From assembly GCF_000016285.1 (NCBI RefSeq), contig NC_011988.1, positions 186,001 to 250,000 of the forward strand: DNA of 64,000 nucleotides, read 5' to 3'. Under the pieces are notes generated by a model, which made no database searches, was not told the DNA's origin, and worked only from the letters and a program-made list of their open reading frames with translations. How positions within the stretch are numbered: position 1 is the first letter of the stretch; each line of letters starts with the position of its first letter. Of this stretch, positions 47,278-55,573 are shown one piece after another. Origin of the DNA: Allorhizobium ampelinum S4. GTDB taxonomy: Bacteria > Pseudomonadota > Alphaproteobacteria > Rhizobiales > Rhizobiaceae. The translations under genes were made by a program, and so were the position numbers.

Positions 47278-47967
47278 ATGCTTATGAAAGTCAATAATGC
47301 CTATATCGAAGAGGTTCTTGGCCGGGCGGCGGCACGCCTGGCGGGAAAAGGGCTTCTCAAACCGGGTGATGTGCTGTCGCAGCGTATTCCCGAACAAAAT
47401 GCCTTTGTGAGTGTCCGGATCAACTCCGGACAGGACGTGCCCGATGAATTCGAATGGACAAGTCTTTCCGCGACGCCGGGCCTGACCGCGACACCGGGCC
47501 TTTCCGCGATACCGGGGGACTTGCATCATCGCATATACCGGGCACGGCCGGATGTGGGTGCCATTGCCTCGGGCGGCTTGACCTGGACATCAGCACTGGC
47601 GCGCCTCGATCTTTCCCTGCCGGCGGTGTTCGATGAGCAGATCCGTCACCTCGGCCTTGAGGCAAAACGTTTAGGCATGTGCTCGACCGATGACCCGACA
47701 AAGGCCTTGTCGAACGGCGCCAACGCCTATTGCCTTGATGACATGGCGCTGTGCTTCGGCATGGGGCTTGAGCGCCTGCTGCTCAATATCGAGATCCTGG
47801 AAAAATGCGCTGAATGTTTCATTCTTGCGCAAAGTGCCACAGTCAAGGTCAAGCAGATCCCATGGCTCATCAGGTTCATTGCCAATGGGCGTCTGAAGAA
47901 AGATCAGAAGGAGGCCGCAGCCCGGCATCTTCGCGGGGAACGATCGATCATGAAGGCCGGATACTGA
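47278..47967 (+). CDS. Degenerate class II aldolase/adducin paralogue
   Basis: About 229 residues with the same fold outline as the upstream aldolase (YIEEVLGRAAARLAGKGLLKPGDVLSQRI, HHRIYRARPDVGAIASGGLTW, FGMGLERLLLNIEILEKCAECFI) but without the metal site: the His-x-His of the active enzyme is SGG, and the later His is replaced in YCLDDMALCFG. It is probably a structural or regulatory partner of the active aldolase, or has a new function. A threefold 18-bp repeat encodes SATPGL-TATPGL-SAIPGD around residues 64-81. The start at 47278 follows the aminotransferase stop by one base; ATG 47284 is an alternative. Confidence 0.8.
   Translation: MLMKVNNAYIEEVLGRAAARLAGKGLLKPGDVLSQRIPEQNAFVSVRINSGQDVPDEFEWTSLSATPGLTATPGLSAIPGDLHHRIYRARPDVGAIASGGLTWTSALARLDLSLPAVFDEQIRHLGLEAKRLGMCSTDDPTKALSNGANAYCLDDMALCFGMGLERLLLNIEILEKCAECFILAQSATVKVKQIPWLIRFIANGRLKKDQKEAAARHLRGERSIMKAGY
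47467..47520 (+). repeat. Coding tandem repeat, 18-bp unit, three copies
   Basis: Units at 47467-47484, 47485-47502 and 47503-47520, each close to TCCGCGACACCGGGCCTG, sit in frame within the aldolase paralogue and encode a hexapeptide (S/T-A-T/I-P-G-x). Copy number may vary among strains. Confidence 0.75.
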
Positions 47968-48059
47968 CTAAAGCGCGACAGCGCCTTTCCAACCTTGGTG
48001 GGCGGCAGGCCAATGGTGCGATTGCTGCGTGGAAGCTATCTTTTTGCATCGCCGGACAC

Positions 48060-48089
48060 CCGCAGAGGATCTTTTGCGGTCATTTTTTG
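48060..48089 (+). terminator. Candidate terminator after the kinase/aldolase operon
   Basis: A short stem CCGCA (48060-48064) / TGCGG (48075-48079) is followed by TCATTTTTTG. It lies about 95 bases after the operon's last stop and before the reductase gene at 48179. The short stem makes it a weak candidate. Confidence 0.35.
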
Positions 48090-48178
48090 ATCAGCTAAGG
48101 CCAAGCCGGTATCCGCATATTTCGAACCGTTTCTTCCATCTGTTACGATCATTCCCATAAGAAAAACAGGGGTTCAGA

Positions 48179-49228
48179 ATGCAAGAGACCATGCTCGTCA
48201 CGGGCGGGAGCGGATTTGTCGCCAGCCATCTCATTCTTCAACTTCTTGAAATGGATGCCACTGTGCACACCACGGTCAGAAGCCTGCGCAATGTGGCCAA
48301 GATCAAGCCTTTGACCGATATGCAGGCCCGCTTTCCGGGGAAGTTGACGCTCTATGAGGCCGACCTTCTGACCCCTGGTTCTTTCGATGCCGCAATGGCT
48401 GGCTGCGCGATTGTTTTCCACGTCGCATCGCCTTTCAAGCTGCCGGAAAAAATCAAGGATGGGCAGCGCGAAATGGTGGAACCTGCCCTTCAAGGCACCC
48501 GTAATGTTCTTGGCAGCGTCAACAGGACTGAAAGTGTCCGGCGCGTGGTGATGACATCGACGATTGGCGCGATTTTTGGCGATTATATCGATATCCGGTC
48601 GATGAAGAATAACACGGTTGCCGAGGACTATTTCAATACGTCAAGCAATGTTCAAAACAATCCATACCATTATTCCAAGGTTCTGGCGGAAAAGGAAGCC
48701 TGGAAAATCCAGGGTGAGCAAAGCCGCTGGAGCCTGACAACCATCAATCCAGGCATGATCCTCGGCCCTTCCTTGACGCCTGCTTCTGAATCCGGCTCGC
48801 TTTTTCTGCTGGACGAGATGTTCAAGGGATATTTTTTCTACGGCATGCCGGACCTCAGTCTCGCATGTGTGGATGTTCGCGACGTGGCGCAGGCGCATAT
48901 CCGGGCGGCGCTGAATCCGGACGCAAAGGGGCGTTATATTCTCGCGGAAAACCGCACCCGGACCTTCCTGGAAATCGCCGGTTACGCACGCCGGGTTCAC
49001 CCCAAGCCCTATCTGTTGCCCTCCTGGCAGATTCCCAATCTGGTGGTTCGGCTGATCGGGCCGCTGTTTGGCCTGACGCAGGCATATATGACGAACCATC
49101 TCGGCATTCGCTTTGCTCTGGATAACAGGCGCAGCCAGTCTGAGTTGGGCATCGCCTACCGGCCATTCGAGCAGACGATGGCGGATCATTATCGCGGTTG
49201 GGCGCAACAGCGTCGCGCGACTGCGTAA
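48179..49228 (+). CDS. NAD(P)-dependent reductase (dihydroflavonol-4-reductase / cinnamoyl-CoA-reductase-like)
   Basis: A 349-residue extended SDR. Rossmann motif MLVTGGSGFVASHLI, an HVASPFKLP segment typical of the DFR/CCR branch, the active-site Tyr in YHYSKVLAEKEAW (Y-x-x-x-K) and TTINPGMILGPSLTP. It reduces an aldehyde or ketone with NADPH, or acts on an acyl-CoA or flavonol-like carbonyl. It is the first gene of a rightward group with an SDR and a HAD hydrolase downstream of the kinase/aldolase operon, with which it may share a pathway. Confidence 0.88.
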   Translation: MQETMLVTGGSGFVASHLILQLLEMDATVHTTVRSLRNVAKIKPLTDMQARFPGKLTLYEADLLTPGSFDAAMAGCAIVFHVASPFKLPEKIKDGQREMVEPALQGTRNVLGSVNRTESVRRVVMTSTIGAIFGDYIDIRSMKNNTVAEDYFNTSSNVQNNPYHYSKVLAEKEAWKIQGEQSRWSLTTINPGMILGPSLTPASESGSLFLLDEMFKGYFFYGMPDLSLACVDVRDVAQAHIRAALNPDAKGRYILAENRTRTFLEIAGYARRVHPKPYLLPSWQIPNLVVRLIGPLFGLTQAYMTNHLGIRFALDNRRSQSELGIAYRPFEQTMADHYRGWAQQRRATA

Positions 49229-49283
49229 TGCCAAGCCGAAGCCGATTTAAGGAATGATGCAGTCATCAGGCAGGAGATCAATC

Positions 49284-50084
49284 ATGCATTTTTCAGGAAA
49301 AATTATTTTGATTGTCGGCGCTTCTTCCGGCATGGGGCGAGTGCTTGCCCAGCGGCTTGCAGGCGAGGGTGCCAAGGTGATCGTTACGGCGCGGCGCGAG
49401 CCGATGCTCATCGAAGTGTCCGAGGATATCAGCAGCGCAGGTGGCGATTGCCTCGCCATCGCGGCTGATGCAACTGATGCGGCGGCCGCCGCCGAGGTGG
49501 TGAAAACCGTGATCGATCACTATGGCCGGATCGACATGATCTATCTGAATGCAGGCGGTGCGCCAGCCCTGGATATGCGGCTGATGAGCGCCAGTGACGT
49601 CAATGCCTGCATGCGTTTGAATTACGATGTCGTGGTCAATTATCTCTTCCCGGTTTTGAAGCAGATGATGCGACAGGGTGGGGGGTATGTTGCGCATACG
49701 AATTCGCTCGCAGGCTTCCTCGGCGTGCCGCTTCAAGGCCCTTATTCCGCAGCCAAGGGAGCGGCTATGCTGCTCATCGACACCTGCCGCGTCGAATTTG
49801 CCCGCTATGGCATCAAGTTCACCACCGTTTATCCGGGGTTTGTCGCCACCGAGGCAACGGCTGGTGATGGGATGCCTGCGCCTCTTGAGATTTCAGCGGA
49901 CAAGGCCGTTGACCACATTCTGTATGCGCTCAGGAATGAGAAGGCGGATTATCTATTCCCTTTCACGATGCGCTGGTTAATCCGGCTGGCCCATATTCTG
50001 CCCAAGCCTCTAACGCTCTGGATTTTGGGCAAGTCGATGCCGGTATTGCCGGAGATTGGCCACACGCAAACGATATCGACCTGA
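49284..50084 (+). CDS. Short-chain dehydrogenase/reductase
   Basis: About 266 residues, classical SDR: cofactor motif IVGASSGMGRVLA, LNAGGAP (NAG), catalytic Ser in HTNSLAGFLG, Tyr and Lys in YSAAKGAAM and YPGFVATEA. Its C-terminus has a hydrophobic stretch (WLIRLAHILPKPLTLWILG) that suggests membrane association or a lipid-like substrate. The start at 49284 has GGAGA upstream; the frame extends to 49254 without a better site. It follows the reductase gene by 55 bases. Confidence 0.9.
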   Translation: MHFSGKIILIVGASSGMGRVLAQRLAGEGAKVIVTARREPMLIEVSEDISSAGGDCLAIAADATDAAAAAEVVKTVIDHYGRIDMIYLNAGGAPALDMRLMSASDVNACMRLNYDVVVNYLFPVLKQMMRQGGGYVAHTNSLAGFLGVPLQGPYSAAKGAAMLLIDTCRVEFARYGIKFTTVYPGFVATEATAGDGMPAPLEISADKAVDHILYALRNEKADYLFPFTMRWLIRLAHILPKPLTLWILGKSMPVLPEIGHTQTIST

Positions 50085-50170
50085 TAGGCGATTTTTGAAC
50101 GCCTCACCACGGGACAGATACCGCATCCACCATCAAAGCCGACAGATCAACAGTGAGGTAAGGCATCCTG

Positions 50171-50833
50171 ATGCAAGACATCGAGTCTGCTGTTTTTGAT
50201 CTTGATGAAACATTGCTCAACTGGGATTCAACCGCCGCCTGGATTCTGGAGCGGGTGGGTCAATCAGGCTGGCGCTTTGTGCTTGCGGCATTGGCATTGC
50301 CTTTCGCCGGTCCATTGATTGTGTTTCCGCCGCTGCGGCGCTGGGGAACCTCGGTCTTTCTCTGGATCGCCACGTTCGGACTTTCCGAACATGCCTTGAA
50401 AGTCTCTTTCGTGCGTTTTGCCGACAGGGTTAACGCAGGCAAACAGCCAAGGCTAGCCTGGCATGAGAAAGGCCTGGCCGAGCTTCGGCATTATTTGAAC
50501 CAAGGCAGTCGGGTGGCCGTCGCAACCGGAGCGCCGCTGTGGATTGCTGCGCCGTTTGCAGCGTGCATAGACAGTCGTATTCAGGTGGTTGGATCGGGAT
50601 TACACCGCGTTCTCGGTGGCTGGGTTCTCAGCGATCATTGTCGCCATGAAAGAAAATGCACAGCGCTTGGCGGCATAGGATTTCAGGGGAGATGGACTGC
50701 GGCCTACACGGACAGCTTAGATGATCTGCCGATTTTAATGCGGGCGACACGGGCGTTTGCCATTAATAGTTCCTCCAGGAAAAGAAAGAAATTCGACGCC
50801 AACGGATTGAATATTCAGTATTTGAACTGGTGA
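50171..50833 (+). CDS. HAD-IB family hydrolase
   Basis: A 220-residue haloacid-dehalogenase-superfamily phosphatase. The nucleophile motif is AVFDLDETLLNWDS (DxDxT), motif II lies in VAVATGAP and the acidic motif IV in YTDSLDDLPIL. A hydrophobic cap region (FVLAALALPFAGPLIVFPPL) is typical of the HAD-IB group related to phosphoserine phosphatase and lipid-phosphate phosphatases. It closes the rightward gene group and could dephosphorylate the product of the FGGY kinase/aldolase branch. Confidence 0.85.
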   Translation: MQDIESAVFDLDETLLNWDSTAAWILERVGQSGWRFVLAALALPFAGPLIVFPPLRRWGTSVFLWIATFGLSEHALKVSFVRFADRVNAGKQPRLAWHEKGLAELRHYLNQGSRVAVATGAPLWIAAPFAACIDSRIQVVGSGLHRVLGGWVLSDHCRHERKCTALGGIGFQGRWTAAYTDSLDDLPILMRATRAFAINSSSRKRKKFDANGLNIQYLNW

Positions 50834-50943
50834 GCCGTTGTTTTGATGACGGAATGAGGACTAGGAAGATTCATTGAAAATGAATCCTCCTATCGAAACG
50901 TCAAGAGGTTCCTGCCACACTCTCGTGCCTGACATCTCTGCCG

Positions 50944-52167
50944 TTAGACGATTAAGCCCTTCATCGGCTGAACACTGTCCGAGCCTGGAAACACAACACT
51001 GGCCAGATGACCGGCACTGGCGCCAAGAAGATCGACCGCCATGCCTTTGATCACGGCGCGAATGTCGGTGGTGGCGGCCAGATCCCGGCCTTCGAACAGC
51101 TGGTTCTGCTTCAGCCCCGGCCAGTCGGTGATGATGCGGCCACCCCGCACGGCACCGCCAGCGAGGAAGGCGGTCGTGCCGGTGCCGTGGTCGGTTCCAT
51201 CAGTGCCGTTGATCCGTGCCGTGCGACCGAACTCCGTTGCAACGATGATCGCCGTATCCTTCCATGCGGGTCCAAGTTCCTGTTCGAAGGCGGCAATAGA
51301 CTTGTCGAGGCCAGCCAGAAGCTTTGCCAACCGGTCGATTTCCTGCGCGTGCGTGTCCCAACCCTCGAAGGCAAGTGCTGCGACACGCGGGCCATCCGGT
51401 TGGGCTAGCAACCGGGCAGCGCCGCGGGCCATTTGCTCCATGCCGTTCGGGTCGCCGGGGCCGCCTTTCGACTTCATGTCGAGGCCGGATGCGATCTTGC
51501 CGGTCTGGATGCCTTCAATCAAAAGTTTCGACAGCATCGGGTCCGTGCGGCCATAAAGGTCCATCAGGCGTGGCGCAAGGTCGCCATCGGCGGGTCGCAG
51601 TACGGACGGTGCCCAGCCGAGCACAGGTGCCTTGCCGCGAATGACCAAGGGCGCGGTTGCTCCTACGGAAAGCCCCTGCACGCGCTCTGCCGCACCGGGA
51701 GCAATCTTGTCCCCAGCTGGCAATCCCTCCAGCATTCGGTTCATCCAGCCGGTTTCGACATGTCCGGGCGTCGGAAAGCCGGATTCCAGCACATCCTGTC
51801 CATCGAAATGCGAGCGCTCACGGTAGGCGGTGGCACTGGCATGGACTACGGCGGCCTGATTGGCGCGGAACAGGCGTTGGAAATTCGGCATCGAGGGATG
51901 CAATCCGAAAAAGCCGTCGAGCGGCAGCACCGGCTTGTCGCCATCCAGCCTCAGCGCGATTGACTGGCGCAGGCCCTCATAATCGGGATCACCGATGGGC
52001 GGTACGGCGGTCAGCCCATCCAGCGCGCCGCGCAGGATGATGGTGACAAAGCGGGGATCGCGTCCGCCAGCCGCATGGGCAAAGCGGGGCATGAAGGCCC
52101 AGGCAAACAAGGCACCGGATGTGCCGAGAACGGCGCGGCGGGTGGGGGAGAGGTTTTCGCAAAGCAT
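50944..52167 (-). CDS. DUF1501 domain protein (Tat-exported)
   Basis: A 407-residue protein with a twin-arginine signal (SPTRRAVLGTSGALFAWAF, cleavage after AHA). The body shows alkaline-phosphatase-superfamily-like strands: FVTIILRGALDGLTAVPP, VVHASATAYRERSHFDGQDVLESG, VAALAFEGWDTHAQEI and ATEFGRTARINGTDGTDHGTGT. DUF1501 proteins are secreted, often paired with DUF1800, as here, where only 3 bases separate the two. The molecular function is not established. The operon is headed by an ECF sigma factor system. Confidence 0.9.
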   Translation of the reverse strand: MLCENLSPTRRAVLGTSGALFAWAFMPRFAHAAGGRDPRFVTIILRGALDGLTAVPPIGDPDYEGLRQSIALRLDGDKPVLPLDGFFGLHPSMPNFQRLFRANQAAVVHASATAYRERSHFDGQDVLESGFPTPGHVETGWMNRMLEGLPAGDKIAPGAAERVQGLSVGATAPLVIRGKAPVLGWAPSVLRPADGDLAPRLMDLYGRTDPMLSKLLIEGIQTGKIASGLDMKSKGGPGDPNGMEQMARGAARLLAQPDGPRVAALAFEGWDTHAQEIDRLAKLLAGLDKSIAAFEQELGPAWKDTAIIVATEFGRTARINGTDGTDHGTGTTAFLAGGAVRGGRIITDWPGLKQNQLFEGRDLAATTDIRAVIKGMAVDLLGASAGHLASVVFPGSDSVQPMKGLIV

Positions 52168-52170
52168 GGT

Positions 52171-53745
52171 TCAGCGCCTCTGAAATTCGGGGGAAAGGAA
52201 AGCAATCGACAGGCCCTGTGGTCTGGTTTCGGCCCGGGAAATCGCCTGCAATGTATCGGCGGTGAGAAGCGGTCCCAGCCGGTCGCCAGCGAAGGAACGG
52301 GGGTCGATCTGGCCCTGGATCTGATGGGCAAACAGGTTGGCCGCATCGATGCGGGTCGCCAGAGATTCCGACGATGCCCAGGCATCGGTGACGTCGGAAA
52401 AACCGTTGGGTCCGGCGGGGTTCCACAGCGGTTGGCCAAGCGCGTTCAGCATGGAAATGATCTGCTCCGGTTTCGGCCTGATCCCGCTGCTGCGCAACAT
52501 CGCCGCCACATAATCCTGTGGCATGCGCATTTTCGTCAGCGTCGGGTTCCAGGCTTCGTCGGCATCGATAAGGGCAGTGTAGACAGCCGAGAGATCGCCC
52601 TGCGACTTGGTATAGGCGGCAGCCAGTTTCGTCACCAGGGCCGGGGGCGGCTGGTCGGCGACAAAATACCGGACAAGTTTCGTGGCTATATGTCTGGCGG
52701 TTGCCGGGTGGCGAGCCAGATCGCGCAAGGCGGTGCGGCCCTGTTCCACACTGCCCTCGGCATAGGTCATGCCCATCACCGTGTGGTCGCCCGGTTCATG
52801 GGCATTGGCGTTAAAGATGAATTTGCCCTGTGGGCCTGGGCGCTTTTCATCGCGGTAGAATGTCCAGCCGGTAATGATCCGCGCCAGCGACGTCACATCT
52901 GCCTGGCTATAGCCACCATCAACGCCGAGCGTGTGCAGTTCCATGATCTCGCGGGCAAGATTTTCATTCAGGCCGCGCTTGCCATTCTTGTTGGCGGGCG
53001 AGGTCGGGCCGATCGATTGCTGGTTATCGAGGAAAACCAGCATGGCCGGATGGGTTTCGACCGCCAGCAGCATGTCTTCGAACCTCCCAAAGACATGGGG
53101 ACGGATGGCCTCCCGCTCGAAGGCGCCAGCCAGAATATGCACTTCGCCACCCTTGCTGATCGCCACCGAAAAATGGTTGGCCCAGAACATCGCCAGCCGT
53201 TCGCCAAAGCCGATCAACGGTTGGTGGATCGTGCCGTTGAAACGGGCGTCGGCCTCCGCAAGCAGGATCTGCTGCGGAAAATAGGGACGCTTGGAGACCG
53301 GCATATCCGGCTTTTTGTCCATGGACTGGGGTTGGGCCTGGGCCTGAGCTTGGGCCTGCGGTTGGGGTTGCGACTGGGGCGGCATGGCACCCACCTGCAT
53401 GCCATTGCCCTGCATAGCATTGCCTTGCATGCCGGCAGCTTGGGGCGGGCCGCCTGCGCCTTGCATCGCATTCGCGCCAGCCATGGCCGCGCCGGCCATG
53501 GCACCGGCTGCGGGTTGCTTGTCGCGTTCGGCTTTAACCTGTTTTTGGTATTCGTAAAGCGCCACCAGCAGATCGGAACTGGAGCGCAATTGCGCGCCGA
53601 CGGGCGTTGGCACAGCACGCTCTGTGATCTCTTCCTTTAAGAGATCGCGGGGGGCATCCTTGATAGCGGTGATCCCGCCATCCGCAGCGCCAAGGCCGAA
53701 GCGCCAGAGCGCCAATGCGGCATCGACATCGTTGGAATTGGACAT
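52171..53745 (-). CDS. DUF1800 domain protein
   Basis: A 524-residue protein with the DUF1800 blocks: WRFGLGAAD at the N-terminus, MFWANHFSVAI, EREAIRPHVFGRFEDMLLAVETHPAMLVFLDN, LNENLAREIMELHTLGVDGGYSQADV, ARIITGWTF and later RHIATKLVRYFV. Residues about 75-145 are a low-complexity insert of Ala, Gly, Met, Gln and Pro, including a QAQAQAQAQ run. It is cotranscribed with the DUF1501 gene. No Sec or Tat signal is evident at its N-terminus. Confidence 0.9.
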   Translation of the reverse strand: MSNSNDVDAALALWRFGLGAADGGITAIKDAPRDLLKEEITERAVPTPVGAQLRSSSDLLVALYEYQKQVKAERDKQPAAGAMAGAAMAGANAMQGAGGPPQAAGMQGNAMQGNGMQVGAMPPQSQPQPQAQAQAQAQPQSMDKKPDMPVSKRPYFPQQILLAEADARFNGTIHQPLIGFGERLAMFWANHFSVAISKGGEVHILAGAFEREAIRPHVFGRFEDMLLAVETHPAMLVFLDNQQSIGPTSPANKNGKRGLNENLAREIMELHTLGVDGGYSQADVTSLARIITGWTFYRDEKRPGPQGKFIFNANAHEPGDHTVMGMTYAEGSVEQGRTALRDLARHPATARHIATKLVRYFVADQPPPALVTKLAAAYTKSQGDLSAVYTALIDADEAWNPTLTKMRMPQDYVAAMLRSSGIRPKPEQIISMLNALGQPLWNPAGPNGFSDVTDAWASSESLATRIDAANLFAHQIQGQIDPRSFAGDRLGPLLTADTLQAISRAETRPQGLSIAFLSPEFQRR

Positions 53746-53821
53746 GGCCGATATGAACTCCGTTTCATCATCGGCCTTTCAACGTCGCTATAGGTTCAAA
53801 TCCGTCGCTTTTGAAATATGA

Positions 53822-54271
53822 TCATTTCGTGGCAGGCCGGGGTGCCTCCCGCTGGATCAATCCATCCGCCAGACGGCGTCGTTCATCGACCGACAGGCTG
53901 GCTACAAAATCGATCGCCTTCTGCTCGGTGGCGGCTCGCACCGCATATTCGGCCTCGCGAGCGCGTTTTAACGCATCGGCCAGCGCCACACCGTCGAGTT
54001 CAGGTTTGCCCATCAGGGCTGCGGCTTCGACACGCGCTTGGCGCGCTTCAAGCCCGGTGGAGCGCACATCACGGCGCGCATCGTTCAGGGCCTTCTGAAA
54101 CTCACCGCGCAATTTTGAAGGCAGCTGCTCGCCCGCCAGCGGCAGACGCGAAGGCGGGATCGTGGCAGTGTCATAGAGATAGAAAAACCCGGCACCGGCA
54201 AGGGCGCAGATCAGGAAGGTGTTGAGCACCAGAAGGCCGATGGCCAGCCGCTTGAAACCGTGTTCCGTCAT
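53822..54271 (-). CDS. Spy-like periplasmic heavy-metal-sensor-type protein
   Basis: A 149-residue protein with one N-terminal transmembrane anchor (LAIGLLVLNTFLICALAGAGFFYL) and an all-helical charged domain (LRGEFQKALNDARRDVRSTGLEARQARVEAAALM, then FVASLSVDERRRLADGL). This layout matches the CpxP/Spy/ZraP-like 'periplasmic heavy metal sensor' group. It overlaps the anti-sigma-like gene by 4 bases and may help sense envelope or metal stress for the ECF sigma factor. Confidence 0.8.
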   Translation of the reverse strand: MTEHGFKRLAIGLLVLNTFLICALAGAGFFYLYDTATIPPSRLPLAGEQLPSKLRGEFQKALNDARRDVRSTGLEARQARVEAAALMGKPELDGVALADALKRAREAEYAVRAATEQKAIDFVASLSVDERRRLADGLIQREAPRPATK

Positions 54272-54705
54272 TGTATCTCCTGAGCAATCTCGCCTTCGGT
54301 CATGATATTGCCAAACGCCGTCGCGGTATCGGTCATCGGGATCTGGGTGGGCGGTGCAACTATTGCAACCGCCAGCGCACCGGTCAGGCCACCCGCAAGG
54401 CCGACGCCGAGAAGCCCCGCTCCGACCAGCCAGCGATGCAGCCTGCGGCGCAGTGTAACGCGCTTGTCAGCCGATTGCAGGATGCGGCCCGTCAGGGCAG
54501 CGGACGGAGACGGTGGGGCTGACAGGGCGAGAAACGCATCCAGGCGGGAAGCCTCCTCCACCATGGCGCGACCGGCTTCGGTTGCGGCAAAAATGTCAGC
54601 CGCCCTGCGCCGGTCTTCGGGCCAGCGTTTGCGGTCGCCGCCATAGGCTTCGGCAAGCGCGCGAAACCGTTCCGCATCCATGCTTTGCTTGCTGTCGTCA
54701 CTCAT
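54268..54705 (-). CDS. Putative anti-sigma factor (single-pass membrane protein)
   Basis: About 145 residues: a charged cytoplasmic domain (FRALAEAYGGDRKRWPEDRRRAADIFAATEAG), then a basic patch and one transmembrane helix (WLVGAGLLGVGLAGGLTGALAVAIV), and a short periplasmic tail. The start at 54705 overlaps the sigma-factor stop (ATGAGTGA), and its stop overlaps the next gene. Position and topology identify it as the likely membrane anchor that holds the ECF sigma factor. No classical zinc-binding anti-sigma motif is seen. Confidence 0.75.
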   Translation of the reverse strand: MSDDSKQSMDAERFRALAEAYGGDRKRWPEDRRRAADIFAATEAGRAMVEEASRLDAFLALSAPPSPSAALTGRILQSADKRVTLRRRLHRWLVGAGLLGVGLAGGLTGALAVAIVAPPTQIPMTDTATAFGNIMTEGEIAQEIQ

Positions 54706-55276
54706 TCCCATCTCCGTTCATCCCGTCGCTGGTCAGGCCTTCTGCGGTCAGCGTCTTCTGCAAAGACCGTCGTCCACGCGCCAAAAGGCTTTCCAGCGCA
54801 TCGACGCTGATCTGCATCACGCTGGCTGCCTCCAGGTTCGACATGTCCTGATAGTAAACCAGGACGATTGCTTCCCGTTGCCGGGGTGCGAGCGCCTGCA
54901 AGGCCGCATTGACCCGCTGGCTGTCTGCTTCGCCTCCCGTCAACCCGGCATCCGGCAGAGGCGCGTCGTCCATCCGATCCGGCGGCTCGGCCATCAGCAC
55001 GTCGCGCCGCTTGCGCAGCCGGTCGTAGCAAAGGTTGATTGCCACGCGGTGCGCCCAGGTATCGAAGCGGGCACGGCCTTGTCGCCAGCCACCGGCATGT
55101 TTCCAGATGCGCAGAAAGGTTTCCTGCGCCACATCCTCCGCCTCCGCCGGGTCGGCGAGCATGCGATTGGCAAGCGCCAGAAATCGGGGCAGCTTGCGCG
55201 CCACCATGGTCCGCATCGCAGCCTGATCGCCCGTCGCAACTTGCCTGACCAGTTCTTCATCGGGATCGTCGGTCAT
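54698..55276 (-). CDS. ECF-type RNA polymerase sigma factor
   Basis: About 192 residues. Region 2: ATGDQAAMRTMVARKLPRFLALANRMLADPAEAEDVAQETFLRIW, followed by RFDTWAHRVAINLCYDRLRKRRD. Region 4: LAPRQREAIVLVYYQDMSNLEAASVMQISVDALESLLARGRRSL. It directs transcription of a stress regulon and probably its own operon (anti-sigma, Spy-like, DUF1800, DUF1501). Start 55276 (MTDDPDEE) gives a normal ECF N-terminus; ATG 55297 is possible. Confidence 0.92.
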   Translation of the reverse strand: MTDDPDEELVRQVATGDQAAMRTMVARKLPRFLALANRMLADPAEAEDVAQETFLRIWKHAGGWRQGRARFDTWAHRVAINLCYDRLRKRRDVLMAEPPDRMDDAPLPDAGLTGGEADSQRVNAALQALAPRQREAIVLVYYQDMSNLEAASVMQISVDALESLLARGRRSLQKTLTAEGLTSDGMNGDGNE

Positions 55277-55542
55277 GTCCTCTTCACCGCAACCCATCCA
55301 CCGCAACCCCGGCAGCTCCGCAGACACGGTTGCTCTGTTTTGCCTCGTTGGAGGTCAAAATGCGCAAGGACCTGGGAAGCATCAAGGTGAGGCGGATCAA
55401 ATTTTCTCCCGAAGATGAGATAGGACAGCTAGGCCAATGGATCTTCAACGCGGGGAGGCTGGAATTCCGTCGCTCATTCAGGCATTTTTTTGGCGAATAT
55501 CCGGCGCTTGGCCCGGCGTCCAGGGCTGCTGCCCCGGGAATA

Positions 55543-55566
55543 CAGGCCGGGTTTTCGCCCGGCCTG
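55543..55566 (-). terminator. Hairpin downstream of the PhnA-like gene
   Basis: A perfect 9-bp stem CAGGCCGGG / CCCGGCCTG (55543-55551, 55558-55566) with a 6-base loop begins 7 bases after the PhnA-like stop in the direction of transcription. No U-run follows. Confidence 0.55.
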
Positions 55567-55573
55567 CCGATCA

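Noticed and set aside
47988..48010. Short inverted motif around AAAGCGCGACAGCGCCTTT after the aldolase operon
   Set aside because: Pairing is imperfect and short, and similar sequences are frequent in rhizobial spacers; not enough to call a terminator.
52075..53640. Rightward frame of 521 codons opposite the DUF1501/DUF1800 genes
   Set aside because: Spans the antisense of two well-supported genes, contains low-complexity Gly/Leu runs that mirror the Gln/Ala insert, and lacks a start signal.
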